In this document: positions 11,701 through 22,900 of the stretch, in pieces
Layout of the letters: each line of letters opens with the position of its first letter
Position numbering within the stretch: position 1 is the stretch's first letter
Source: Epiperipatus broadwayi
Lineage: Eukaryota > Onychophora > Udeonychophora > Euonychophora > Peripatidae
Assembly: GCA_028023455.1 (NCBI GenBank)
Contig: JAQFVV010000050.1
Location: forward strand, 1,170,411 to 1,234,410
DNA length: 64,000 bases
Direction of reading: 5' to 3'
The notes under the pieces: generated by a model
Databases searched by the model: none
Told to the model about the DNA's origin: nothing
The model's input: the letters and a program-made list of their open reading frames with translations, nothing else
Position numbers and translations under genes: made by a program

Positions 11701-12017
11701 CCATCATTCTAGAAGAAATAAATAGTGATCTTGATATAGAAAAAGCCAGACGGAATTTAAGAAAAATGGGCCAAAAGCGCTCTAAACAGTATAAAGGTAA
11801 ACCACACCCTTTTAAGGTCGGAGATTTTGTATTTGTCCGTACTCCTCATGTTAGCAACTTAAAGAAAAACGAATTTAGAAAATTTTTAAGCCTATATAAT
11901 GGACCTTTCATGATTGAAAGCCAGGTGGGAGAGAATGCATTTATGCTCTCAACCCCTGAGGGGATCCGAGGCACCTACAATGCACGTAGTTTGAAACCTG
12001 TACCTTCAATAAATTAG
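8715..12017 (+). CDS. pol: Pol polyprotein: protease, reverse transcriptase, RNase H, integrase
   Basis: Open from 8715 in the -1 frame of gag, with no ATG near its beginning, so expressed probably as a Gag-Pol fusion; numbering below starts at codon 8760. Retropepsin: VDSGSQAS, catalytic Asp59. Reverse transcriptase: VRVCLDARALN, then TFDLTASYWQIPL, FLGHLV, and the catalytic YVDD at 387-390. RNase H: LQTDSSNFGLGVVL, TEKEALAVVWA, LSDHRSLEFL and ADALSR. Integrase: zinc-binding His758, His763, Cys793, Cys796; catalytic Asp825, Asp884, Glu919 with 34 residues between the last two, one fewer than the common 35; GPF at about 1048. It makes the cDNA and integrates it. All motifs read as functional. 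The frame ends shortly before the purine tract, leaving no room for env. Confidence 0.96.
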   Translation, partial: YIKLEGASWKSSSLWVPVANLGRNHIDNEEAYVNSIDLNIDLLEPYEVVDPPILYSCPIVKIYIEGVLVNALVDSGSQASILSSIVYDKIVDANKSVPLLPVKPIQVTLANGRKAKLMNKQTWLNVKIGESEFGHVFLIMPDLIHEVIIGSDFMSLNKCNIDFKNKLFAFNNDSCQFYDNIDVQLNQLMVIHDTSVELNIKIKLDDSNILDIDYKEQLHQLMIQYKDIFSKIPGIIGGYVHRIKLKDEAPFQQRSYPIPYQYQAEVQQQINKMIEWHIVKKSPSAYINPLVIVRKRNGSVRVCLDARALNQLTIPERDVPPPIHELLIKFKGKYIFSTFDLTASYWQIPLHTDDQKYTAFRFEGQSYVFERMPFGLINSGAGLIRCLDRIFSTQLKNKIIMYVDDIVIASADIYEHLNDLGLFFFECHTNNIKINLEKCTLVATEITFLGHLVSDQGIKPHPDKVTAIQNFPIPKTKKQLKSFLGLCNYYHKFYQDFSNDTMSLSLLLKGNVKWKWNNEHTLEFNKIKATFLKKVILAYPDFGKIFYLQTDSSNFGLGVVLYQLDDFQKPQILYFLSRRLKGPELNYSVTEKEALAVVWAFQKLRQFLLGSEVVVLSDHRSLEFLNKSYLNNERLVRWSLYLQQFQYKIQYYEGGKNVIADALSRNPVDSLSFHPNHHNIIITNIELVTDETIEGDYKNLAVEQSQDVKFGRIIKLLSDPTVPIGQNRNITRIKSRYKLYQGMLMYQTIPNKDSSWKVVIPRSMTNRLISYVHCKYGHYGSPKLEHILKKYFYWSNMYTSIVSQLRHCEICQKSKHSGKSHAGILQPILPGGPNEILSLDFYGPLPPFNKQKFILVTYDLFTKYVCAYPVPKTDAKNVIKSLSNSQFPLVGKPMSILTDHATAFISSTWRKWIRRQNIRHIMSSIRNPQSNPCERVMRELSRLFRVYVKDNHRLWVNKLPEVINYINITMNESTKFAPIRLQFGIQEPLLIKTPLPIILEEINSDLDIEKARRNLRKMGQKRSKQYKGKPHPFKVGDFVFVRTPHVSNLKKNEFRKFLSLYNGPFMIESQVGENAFMLSTPEGIRGTYNARSLKPVPSIN
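8718..8727 (+). promoter_or_regulatory. Candidate -1 ribosomal frameshift site at the gag stop
   Basis: The last gag codons are TTA AAC TAG, preceded by A: A TTA AAC is one base away from the strong slippery heptamer T TTA AAC. The pol frame is open from 8715, overlapping gag by 13 bases, and lies in -1 relative to gag. A slip here would replace the stop and continue into pol. Pairing of TTA after the slip is imperfect, so efficiency is uncertain; a downstream GAGGGGGCC could join a stimulatory structure. Confidence 0.5.
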
Positions 12018-12171
12018 GGGGATTTATGTCGTATAAATGTTATACCATATTCAGATTGATGATAAATTATAGATAGGATAATAAAAATAGTGACTTATGA
12101 TGTACCTTAGTAGAATTTGATTAAATGGAATTCTAAAGAAAGATAAATTTTTTCCGTAGGGGGGTGTAAAC
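12018..12171 (+). promoter_or_regulatory. 3' untranslated end with polypurine tract
   Basis: Between the pol stop and the 3' LTR, AGGGGGG at 12158-12164 is the likely plus-strand primer. It is followed by TGTAAAC before the LTR proper (TGTAACC at 12172). Because the 5' LTR starts at TGTAACC directly after (AT)n, the extra TGTAAAC is treated as internal sequence; RNase H cleavage may occur a few bases downstream of the G run. Confidence 0.7.
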
Positions 12172-15100
12172 TGTAACCATATATTTTAGTATAAAATATA
12201 TTAATTGATGTAACTAGTATAAAAATTTCTCTTTCTTCTTTTGGTGATTTGATTGGCTTGAGCTGCACTTTGAACAGATTACTTTCTTATATTATTTTAA
12301 TAAATTTAAGTTTGCTTCTTCCCATATACTAACTCATATCAAAACGTTTAACTTTTTTAAAAATTTGACAACACATAAAAATTTGGTAAAATATTATTAA
12401 AAATAATGATTTGTTTTATTTGTTTAAAATGATCTTAAATTATTATTTCTATTAAATTTACAGAACCATTTATTCAGTTAAAATTAATTATTAAAAATAA
12501 ATACAGTAATTACATATGCGTCTCAATGTAAAAAGAAAAGAGCGCGAATTTAAGGGAAGATCGTCTGTTAGTTTGCTTTTGGAGGGAGAAAGAAAAGAAA
12601 ATGGTAAAGGCAAATGGTGTAAATTTGATAAGCTTATTTTAAAATAGTTAATAAGTAAACGGATTACCACAAAATTTGCTATAAACGTAAATATAACATA
12701 GTGGTAATTAATTATAAGATGAATTGCTAAATTTAAAAGTCTGTTCAAGTCGGCTGGCCAAGTGGATCGAATCACCGGTAATAAATTTTCCAATATTACA
12801 TTTTTAAAATGTCGGAGCTTCCCAGTTTAAGTTTGAAAGAATTAAATACAAGATTTTGGTATGTTTTGAAATATTTATTATTCTACAATTTGGAAAAATT
12901 AAATAAGTATTTTAATTACAGAAGTTTTATGAATATGAAAATTTGTTTTTTAAAAAAAAAGAATTTTAAGTTAAAGTAAAACGTTAAAGTTATCAAAATA
13001 TTTTAATATTTCCGTTTTTTAATTCTAATAAAATATAATATTGATTGATATTTAACTTTACAATGCCAGTAATATTTGCTAGTTAATTTGTTTAACATTT
13101 GGATAATAAACATTCTTCAAATAATTAATCAAAGCTATTTTATAATTTTATCGTCGGTTTAAAATGAATAAATTAATTGCTATAATTAGTATTCCTGGAT
13201 TAACGCGTGGATAAATAAATACTTGCATGGATGTGATAAACTTGGAACACTTTTGATAGAGAAATGTAGAGATTAATAACTTTATGAAAAACATTTTCAT
13301 TTAAATTCTGCGTATCATGTTTTAAAATTGTTTCATGTTTGGGGAGCCACGCAAAATCGTTAATCTAATATTGCTTATAATAACTAATCAAATGGATAGA
13401 ATTGCATGTATGGAATTTAACTACAGTTATAGCTATTACCTCGTATACTTATTATTCTACACATCGTACATGGATTCCACGGATCACATTAGGAGTTATA
13501 AAATGCTATACAATCCAATTTGTGATACACACATCTGCTAAAATTCATGTATTGAACTATAAATGCTATACATTTAGTTTTATCACACACACACCGTTAA
13601 ATTTTATATATTTGATGAATAATACATTAATTTAATTTTATCGTTATATGAACTTGCATATGAAGTTCATAAGTTATATTTTATTAAGTTTAAATTAATA
13701 AGGGTTGAATAAAATATTTATTCAAGAGAATAGCGCTTGCGGAAAAGCTTAAAAGTACTAAATGAATTCATGAGATGTATCAATCTTTATGAGATATTTT
13801 TGTGAGTCTTTCCAGATTTATATTCTTATGCCAATATTACTTATATTATATTACACATGTTTATTTTAAGCAAGATAAGTAGTACATTAGTTGTCCTGAT
13901 TAGTGTAACATTTTATTATGCAAGAACCCACATTTGCTAAAGTGTTAGTGTATTCTGAATAGTCAGAAGAACTGAGGAGGATGATTTTGCACTTTAATGT
14001 GAAGTAAATAATAATGTTGTTTTAGAATGTTAAAGGGCTTTAATCTGTGCTGGTGGTTAATCCGCAGATTATTTTAATTGCCATTTTTGTATTTTACACA
14101 CATTCCTGCGCTGGTGGTTAATCCGCGGAATTGTGTGATTATACATATTACTTTATGATGGTGTTTAAATACACAAAACGTTTAGTATTATTTAATTCCT
14201 ACGTGTAGATGAATGCATCCACAGGAATATGTTTTGCTTCACAGATATAAGTTGGGCAAAGTATTTTAGTTAATCTGCTAAATCATCTTCTTCATTTGTA
14301 AGCATAATTTATCGGTTAGATTATTAAATGGTAGCAGGACATTCTATTCAAGTACTTCATAATAATTAACTGTTGGTTGATTATTATTTACCGGAACGTA
14401 AGTTTAAATTGTCACTTTAATTAATGATTACATTATAGCTAAATCATACAGACATCATATTATTTATTATATTATTATAGGTGTACAGTAGGGATTTATT
14501 GAATCTGGAAGTGACGTTCAATATTTCATGAATTGATGCTGAATTTATTATAAATTCCTCAATATTCAGTAGATAAAATTGAAATATAAGGTGGGATTAG
14601 GTTTTTAAATACTGTACCTATGAGATGTATTGAAGAAAGTCGATTGAATTATAATTTATTTATTTGATTTGTTTATTTATGTTTTATTTAGAATATTGAA
14701 ATTAATTACTTATTGTTCATAAATTTGTAAATAAACGTTGATTTATAATTAAACTTACTGTGCCGTTGCTATGTGTCATTCATAAAATCAGAAATCATAA
14801 ACTTTGGATAGAGCATACATTATAGAGCATACCTTGAATTACATATTATCGTCAACATGATATAAGAGTTTATAAATATTTTTTGAGAAAACATTTGGAT
14901 GCTTTTCGTCTTTGGTAGTTTATGATGAGTAAGGTACAATAAAATCCCATTTACCTTTTCCATCATTGTGGCTTTGCGTAGTTGATTCTAGTATAAAATA
15001 TAAATTAATTATTAAACTTGTAAACAGATTTACCAAATAATGATATGATTCAATATATTTACTTAACGTTTTTAAATTGTCATTTGTCAGTATAATAAGA

Positions 15101-15745
15101 GTCTCAATAATATAGTAAACTATAAAAAAAGAACCCAAGTATTTATATTTATCTATTGCAAAGCTTTACCTGGACTAGCATTTGTATTAAAAATCATATA
15201 GATGGTTTAAAATTTCATAATCTTATGTATTTCCACAAATTATGCCATCTTGTACATGGTCGGCCATAGGGTCACATACAATAAAAATAGCAAATTAAGG
15301 TTTAAAAGTAATAACATTGCACTTATAATTTGTTTAATGTGTTTTATAATACTACTATGATAGTTCTTTGCGGTACACCCTGGCTGCGATTAAATTGAAT
15401 CATAAAAGTTTATGTTAGATCATTAGTTTGGTCTATGGTAAGTTGCTCCAGATGTTGATTGTGGTCTTTGGTGCATTAAATAGATAGCATGATATGTTTT
15501 TTGGTTACAGCTTTTAATAGCTGACAATAATTGAGTGAGAGTTGATCAGTGATCAAGGTTACAATTCTTAGTGCACTTACGTTACGTGATTGAGACCACA
15601 CAATCAAATGGTTACAATTTTTGGGTGCCGAAATGTGTTCGACATGAGAGGTAGTTGAGAGGGCAATTTACGGTTACAATTTTGGCTGCCCGACTACAGG
15701 GGCCTTCGGTGGCCATTAGCTGGACATCAAGAATTTACGGTTACA
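12172..15745 (+). repeat. 3' LTR, about 3.57 kb
   Basis: Direct copy of 2637-6175, same ends. Differences seen by eye include a 20-bp block near 13457-13477 and a 16-bp block near 15682-15697 that are absent from the 5' copy, a shorter T run near 14878 and scattered single-base changes, several of them C/G to T/A at CpG sites. Downstream it joins (AT)n and then a hammerhead-like repeat. Confidence 0.95.
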
Positions 15746-15865
15746 ATATATATATATATTAAATCTAATGCTTGAAAATCCTAGCACCTCACTGAGGAAA
15801 CTAGAAGTAGAAACCAGTTTGGGGTTGGGGATATTCTGAAAAGTTTGTTAAGAGCTATTGACAAA

Positions 15866-15900
<35 letters not shown>
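15746..15900 (+). repeat. Decayed hammerhead-repeat copy between AT microsatellites
   Basis: After (AT)n the text AAATCTAATGCTTGAAAATC matches the unit at 25122-25140, beginning right at the LTR junction. The hammerhead-like core spans 15775-15835. It is followed by GTTTGTTAAGAGCTATT, also shared with 25200-25225, and ends in (AT)n at 15869-15900. Confidence 0.7.
15775..15835 (+). ncRNA. Hammerhead-like ribozyme motif (copy C)
   Basis: CTGAGGA at 15792-15798, a 3-bp stem II (ACT/AGT, loop AGA) with an A-A mismatch at its base, GAAA at 15810-15813, a minimal stem III (one C-G pair beside A-U), then U at the cleavage position. Inner stem I is 6 bp, ACCTCA with TGGGGT, and an outer ATCC/GGAT helix follows an internal loop. 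Architecture is type I. The basal mismatch and U at the cleavage base suggest weak activity at best. Confidence 0.55.
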
Positions 15901-15903
<3 letters not shown>

Positions 15904-18829
15904 AGACCTTTTAAGCTATGTATAATATATTTCTTTGTATGTGAGTAGGATCTATGGGGTGGACTTTCAATTAAGCAGGGATTATTTGAATTGTTTTATT
16001 TATTTTTAAGTATTTATACATGTTAAATCATTTAGGTCTTAATTTAGCCAAGTAAAATAATATATGATCACTTGCTCAAACTTATAATTGGCTACCCATG
16101 CTTGTTTAGTTTTTTCTTTGGTAATAGTATCAACGACCATACTGTTCGCTTGATGGCGCTCTTGCTAATAAAAAACAATAAAATATAACATTACCTGGTT
16201 GTGACCTTTCAACAACTAATTGACCGTACTTGTTTTTTTAAATAACATTAAAAAAGTAAATGTATTTTTTTTTATTATTAAAGACAAATACAGCATCATT
16301 TTGACAAAATGAAATGTATTTTTTTTTAACAATAACGAGAACTAATCGACATTTTTAGGTTTTTTCTTTGTTAAATAACATTAAAAAAGTAAATGCCTTT
16401 TTTTTTAAAGATCAACAAATACGGCAGCATTTTTAAAATAAGTGTATTTTTTTTAACAATACAATAACAAAATATTTATTTAGGACATTTTTAAGATTTT
16501 ATTAAATATACATTTTTCTTATAATACTTTCAACAACAAAAAACATTAAAATGTCAGTGCGTAGCACTGGAATAGGCATGGGGGGATTCTGATGGCTTTG
16601 ATGATCCGAAGGATTGTCCAAAAGATGTATTACTTGATAAACAAATTAATCAGACTGAATGACAAGAAAAGAAACTTCATTTACAATCTTTTTTACATTA
16701 AATTTAATATCCATACCTTATTCTTTTAATAGTAAATTAAGGGTTTAACAAAAATTAAAATACAAAAACAAATCAATACATTAACAAACTAATGTCTCGC
16801 GAAGATATTGCGACTGCCATAACTATTTAAGAAATTATGCTTATAACAAAACTTTCCCTATTTTTAAACCCTTACAAAGTCTTCACAACCACTAAGATGT
16901 TTTGAATATTTTTTGAACATCATTTAAATGTAATATAATACTTTATTAAATGACATTTCAAATATTATGTTGACTTCAAATCTACACACCCTCAAATTAT
17001 ACGATGGTGCAGACTCAATACCGATCATTTGTAGGGTAAGGCCGCTTGAAAGTAGTGTGAATTGTGAGATAATTAGAATAACACACTACAAGGCATTACT
17101 GGCTGCCTCAAAAATGATATATTTAACTGTTTTTGAGTAGCACCAGGGCCATCAAGTGTACTGGTACGGTCATTGATACTACTACCTTTTCTTTTAGTTT
17201 GAGGTTTGGGGTAGTTAATAATTATTTATTGCCTGTTCGGTATTCAATTAAATTACATTGCTGGGTTAATTATTTATATATTTTGATTAATTTTGATTTG
17301 TATTCTTCAAGCAGGCATTCATTCCTGCTTGGGAAAAATAATTATTCTCGGTATTCTTTGGATATGATAGTCACTAAGGAGAATTTATCTGTCATATTTT
17401 CATACTCAGGGAATCTCCATTTTTACTCACTATATTATCAATGCTGATTGTTCATTTCTGCTTGATTGTAATAATTTTATTACTTGTTATAGGAGAAGCC
17501 TCTCATTCCTGCTTCATATGACTTTCTGATCTGATAAAAGCATTGGGTATGGCATTGCCAAGGTGAGCATACCCCATCTGTTTCATCATCAAGCCTACTC
17601 TTTTGTATTTCATAATCTAGCATGCCACTCCATACCTTTTAATGTATTTTAAAGCTTAACTTTGCAAGCATGCATCTAAGTCCATTGCAGTCATCTATTA
17701 ATGATTGTGCTTTTAATATAGTTAAGTAAATATTCCTATCTTAATTTTTGCTTGATTATTAATTAATAAAGAAGTTATACCATTGCAGAATGTCCATTCT
17801 GGCCGTTATTAGAACATATAAAACTTATAATCCCTTTATTGTATGCAAATTAGCAATAATTAAGCTGTTTAGTCACTAACTAATTTTTATTTTAACCTGT
17901 AAGAAATGCAATATAATCAAAGGTTTAAATCTAAACATATGAAGCTTTATTTTGCTTTTGTTTTTTTATTATTGTTATTAATAAATCTATGTACACACAA
18001 TCTCTCACATTTGTTTTTTGTTTACCATAATTAGTTTTTATTTTAGTTTTAAAGGACTCTGTGTATTCCTGATCTCAGTGGGATATAAGGAAAAGGGTAT
18101 ATATGCTAACCTTGGATGCGTTGGTCACATGAAAATTGTCCTGGGGACATAGGTAATGAGGTTCAACATTGTATTGTTTGTGTATAGTTTATATCGATGT
18201 TACACCCAGAAATGCAAGTTAGATTTCTAAGATTAGTTTTGGTGACTATGCAAATCTGACCATTAAAATACCGTATTTTAAAATCTTTTTTTTTTTTTTT
18301 AAATAAAATGTTATTGTAGTTACAGTAAAAAAAGACTTTGTAATGAAAACTGTACATATAATTTTGAGTGGATTTTGCAGTCATGGCAAAATATATCCAA
18401 AGCAAATTATTATAAAGATATTTCTTAAAATATTGCATTGATAACGATTTTAAATGGATTGAAGATCATGTATCCTCCTCATAGAATAATAAAGATGGGG
18501 ATTCAAGCTCTGAATGTGAAGACGTATAAAGTAAAAGTACGTCTAAAAACATTCACAATAAATTAGGTGAGCTTATTATATTTATATTAGTTCCTATTTA
18601 AGTAAACAAAAAAATGTTTCTTATTTTTCGATAAAATCATTAATTTTTTTTTTTAATTTTCCAAGCTTAAAATCAAACTGTGGTTTAAATTCAGGGGTGT
18701 TTCATATTCTAAGTAATATGATAATTCTGCTGTGAAAGAAATGAAATAAAAAGAAATAAAGAATCTTTAACATTAAAAATTTATAATACTAAAACAAATT
18801 ATGTCAAAGTTTATGGGTATGTAATTAGT
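15901..18829. other. Intergenic AT-rich DNA with a small tandem duplication
   Basis: No gene supported. A unit of about 134 bp starting AAATAACATTAAAAAAGTAA is present twice, at about 16238 and 16372, with similar poly-T and ACAAATAC(A/G)GCA blocks following. A short frame around 16590-16660 (minus shift from GATTCTGATGGCTTTGATG) has a codon-like look but no recognisable family. Segments at 17030-17170 and 18035-18180 are less AT-rich and could be repeat or exon relics; nothing identifies them. Confidence 0.45.
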
Positions 18830-19065
18830 AGATCTATGTGCAATGCTCTCAGATTAAAGGCTCCTCTCTGACGAAGGCCACAAGCCAGAAACTAATCTGG
18901 TGATATTGAGTCAGTAGGCACTAGGTGGGGATTTTGTGCACAAGCCTTCTGGCATCCATTGATTACTCTGGCTGGTACTGAATGGCACAACTGTATGGAG
19001 AGTTTTGCCTGTTTTAATATTTTAATAACAGTTACATGGTGATCATGTGATGTTTAGTAGCATAA
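18830..19065 (+). mobile_element. Non-autonomous palindromic-family repeat with hammerhead-like core
   Basis: Contains a hammerhead-like core (CTGACGA at 18868, GAAA at 18888) and then CTGTATGGAGAGTTTTGCCT, the same terminal motif as the elements at 272-434, 54535-54785 and 60715-60905. The far end reads ATCATGTGATGTTTAG, as in the sequence flanking those copies. Stem I pairs in part (GGCTC with GAGTC outside, CCTCT with GGTGA inside with mismatches), stem II is GGC/GCC with an A-A base, and stem III is reduced to one pair. It is likely inactive but clearly related to the better motif at 55643-55702. Confidence 0.6.
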
Positions 19066-19473
19066 ATTTGCTAATATGTTTTATAGTGCATTGCACCTGA
19101 GGAGTTTGCCTTGGTTAGTCTTATTTAATTTTGAATTTGGGGTAATCACCTTATTTATGTCAGTGTCTGATATGTAAATTTCAAGATATTCGATACTTTC
19201 ATTTTACTTTGTGATATGAAATACATTTCTAAAAAAATTGTTTCTTTTTTTGCACTTTTCTTAAAGCAATATTATTACATTATGTATCAGTTTCAGTTAC
19301 CTAGAGAGAAATAATATGGCAATTGTATTTTAAAGATTTGAAGGAGACTGCAAGATAATCAAAACTGTCAGATATTTTAAAGTAAAATATAAAATAAAAT
19401 AAAAAAATTCACGCACAAACACAAAATTACATAATAAAAGTAAAAAGAAGACGTCAAAAGTATGTGAAGTGTT
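19066..19473. other. AT-rich spacer
   Basis: No reading frame or recognisable repeat beyond short A- and T-runs. It lies between the hammerhead-like repeat and the coding relic. Confidence 0.5.
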
Positions 19474-19990
19474 TTACTGGTACGGTGGCAGTGCTCTAAT
19501 GGTGGGTTCAATATTTCTAGGAGTATCTTTGTGGAGTATTTTTACAAACACAGCAAGGTGTGAAGAGTAGAGTGTACGTATGATGACGTAATAGCTTTCA
19601 TGATACAATTCACACTCATTTGCTCTGGGATGACATGTAATTCTGGAGATAGTCTGGTTCTTTAGAACAGCATATGGCTGATGGTTGTACAGTTGACTAG
19701 AAATCATTTTTTGAATAAAGGCACATCAGGCCAGCAGGCTGAATTCATTTGTGACTGCAGAAACATCATCACGGATACACTTCTCAGCAGACTTTAGATG
19801 GAAAGCAATTCACCAACTACATTGAGATTCCAAACTCATGCTCTCCAGAAATTTCAAAAGGGAAACAGACACAAGTTCTACCCCCAGGTCATTCTGTGTG
19901 GCTTCTCGCAGCCGAATAACTAATGATTTCTTAAAACTTTTGTTGACAGTCTTCAAGAATTTCTCTCACCGAACAGCTTGGAAATTTTTT
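19474..19990 (-). pseudogene. Decayed coding region of unknown family with three in-frame TGA codons
   Basis: On the minus strand one frame runs from about 19990 to a TAA after ALPPYQ, about 170 codons, broken only by three TGA codons. The composition is less AT-rich than the surroundings and codon-like: stretches such as KSLVIRLREATQNDLGVELV, KCIRDDVSAVTNEFSLLA and SRITCHPRANECELYHESYY are protein-like. Every stop is TGA, as expected if CGA arginine codons decayed by CpG deamination. No intron boundaries or poly-A tail could be fixed, so a processed copy or a relic exon are both possible. I do not recognise the protein; it could also be an unrecognised transposon product. Confidence 0.5.
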
Positions 19991-22900
19991 ATAACAAAAT
20001 AAATAACAAGATGAATAGATTGAAGAATATTTCATGAAAAACCACAGCAATAATAATATTTGGCAAAGTTTTTGAAGTATTTATGCAACAATGAAAGGCA
20101 TCTGGATTAACTTTAATTAAAAATATATTGTTGCTGATAACAATTTTAACTTAATTACAATTTAATCCTGTAATTGTTTATTAATTAGAAAAAATTTCCA
20201 ATTTCTGAATATCTTTTGTCTAATTCATTCCTTGCAAGAAGTAAACAGCAATTAACATCATTTTTACTGCCAGGTCAAATAATAAAAAAACATTTTTGTA
20301 CACATATAATACAAAGTGATTACTTTATTTTTTATTAATTCAATAAAGTTTGAATAACAAATTTTAATTTTCATGTCCCTTAAAAATTAATCTGCCTTTA
20401 TAAATTTTATAAAAATTTAAATGTTTAGAAATTGGATTTAATTAGTGAAATTTAAATTATTTGTTTTTTAGAATTTTTTAAAATCTCGATAATCCTTTCT
20501 ACACACACATACATGTGCTTTAGTATGATTAATAAAATAAAATTTAATTTTATTAGCCTTTAATATTTTTTTTAAAAAAAATTAAAATGTTTCTCTAACA
20601 GGGTTTAAAAAGATTTAAATATAATTTGACATGAAGCATATACTTGTAAGTAAGTATATATAGCTTTAGTATTGACATACAATGTTACCAATAAATCTTT
20701 TTTCTTTCAATTAAAAACCTTTTGTAAAATACAAATTAATAATTTGTCAGATTGTTAAAGTGAACAATTTTTTAAAAAAAATTAATTTCTTTTTATAATT
20801 GGCAAAAATAAACTACAGTGGTTGACATAAAACATATTTTTGCCATCCAATTACAAATTGCAACTATACATCATTGATTTATTTCTCAATTAGTATTTGT
20901 ATAAAAGCAAATTTTTTTATAAATAATTTATATTTTCTCAAATATTTTCTGAAAAAAATTATAAATGTGTAAAATAAGATTTTAAAATATACATTTTTAA
21001 TTTGATAATCAAAACAAAGATGTAGAAACTGTCAAAATCATTAATAGGCATTCTCTTATGTAGAGAACAAAAAAACAACTAATCAGTGTCTAGGAAGGCA
21101 AGTTTTTATCTCATTGAAATATAGATTTATTAGTTGTAAAAAATTGTAAAGGTTATTCATTAGGGTTTTCTCAATAAAATAATTGTAAAATTGACAAAAC
21201 AATGTTAAAAGTTGCAGTTTGAGAAAGTTAAAACTATTTATGAAATTAATTAAAATATATTGACATCTAATGTTAAATCTTTTTTTCTTTTGATTAAAAA
21301 GATTTAATGTGCTATCTTACATGGTTCAGTGATCATAGTACCAGGCACATGTATAGTCAAAGCAAAGATCGACAGAAAAAAAATTAAAAATTTTCATTCA
21401 ATTTAAGACCAACATCTCTTCTATATGTCCAAAATTTGAAAAAAAAAGTGCATTTTATATTCAAAGTAATGCAATAATTTATTTGGTAATAAAAAAATTT
21501 CTTGGTAGAAGGGTTTTACTTTGAATAATTTATTGAATAATATAAAGAAGATTGGTAATAGGAATCAATTCAAAGAACAGTATACATTATCTCTTGGATT
21601 TTGTAAAAAGTTGTATCTGGCCTGAGTAGTTTAAGCTTAAATAAAAGAATAGATGTCCATAAAAATAAATATGTTAATTCTTCATTATATAACTATGAAA
21701 GAGACTGAGTCTATAGTATTATATTTGAGAGGGCTAAGGTTGACTTCCTTGAAAAAAAAACGAACAAAAAATCACCATTATTAAAAATGTATAATATTGA
21801 AGCAATCAACTTATTTAAGAAATGTCTTAATATTAATGACATGAAATATAATTGTCAAAGGTGGCAATCTTTGTTTTGTTTTGCGTTCCATTAAATTGGA
21901 AAAGTTTATTTTCTTTTAAAATTTGCCTAGTCTTGTTTAATTTTGAATTTGGAGTAACTTGAGTTATTTTATTGATTAGTATAGCTTTAGGCTTGTTATA
22001 TTTTTGAACATAAATGCATCCATAGAGTGAAACACTCTTACTTTTCTTCAATTACTTTCATTTTCCTATATGACATGTGATTTTTTGGTAGAGAATAGAT
22101 TACATGGAGCAAAATATTACTATTATTATTTCCTGAAATTAATTTTCCCATATACGTTTCTGGAATTCTGGATCCGTCTTTATATAAATAATGTAATTTT
22201 TTTCTATATAAATATCTTGAATATAACAGAAAAAAGGAAATTTACTATTTTATATGAAAGAAATGGAATTATTTTTTGTTAATTTTAGATTTGTATAGTG
22301 AAGAATGTTCAAGTACATCATATGCTTATTTTACATATAATGTAAGTACCTTGACAGACGTTATAATTAAATTGCTAATGATTTATATAAAGCATGTTGT
22401 TACTGATTTTTGGTAATGCAACACAGACTACTTTTAGCTGAGAAATTTAAATTCATGGCATTATAAATCTGTTTATTTAATCTGAAAGTGCACTAAGCTA
22501 TGTTAGAAAACTTTTTATTTAGCCAATGTTCACAACGTTTTGGCCACTTTATTACCAAAAATAAATAAATAAATAAAAAGGATAATAACGAATTTTATAT
22601 AAAGTATTTATTATATATTTAAATGGGTATAATAAAGTATTAATAATTTTTTTAAAAAAAAAATGTTATGGGGGAAAGAGAGGTTGGACGAATTTTATAT
22701 TTTTAATTTTTGCTTTTTATTTTAACAATATAATAACACACTTATCTATGATATCTTTTTTATTTCCCCACATATTTAGTTTAAGGGCAAGATTGATGAT
22801 TGATTTTCTGACTTTACAATTTATCAGCTGGTTGAATTGTGGATTATTTATTTTGATCATGTTAGCAACCTCATTAATTATTTTTACGTTTTTGCTGCCT

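Larger units (their letters stand above)
2637..15745 (+). mobile_element. Full-length Ty3/gypsy LTR retrotransposon with giant LTRs
   Basis: A complete element of 13,109 bp: 5' LTR, primer-binding site, gag, pol (protease, reverse transcriptase, RNase H, integrase in that order), purine tract, 3' LTR. The order with integrase last defines the Ty3/gypsy class. LTR ends are TGTAACC and GGTTACA, a perfect 7-bp inverted pair. The two LTRs differ by roughly two dozen substitutions by eye over about 3.5 kb plus a few indels, and both reading frames are open, so insertion was recent. Both flanks are (AT)n, so a 4-6 bp target duplication (ATAT...) is consistent but not provable. There is no env frame after pol and no chromodomain. 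Confidence 0.95.
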
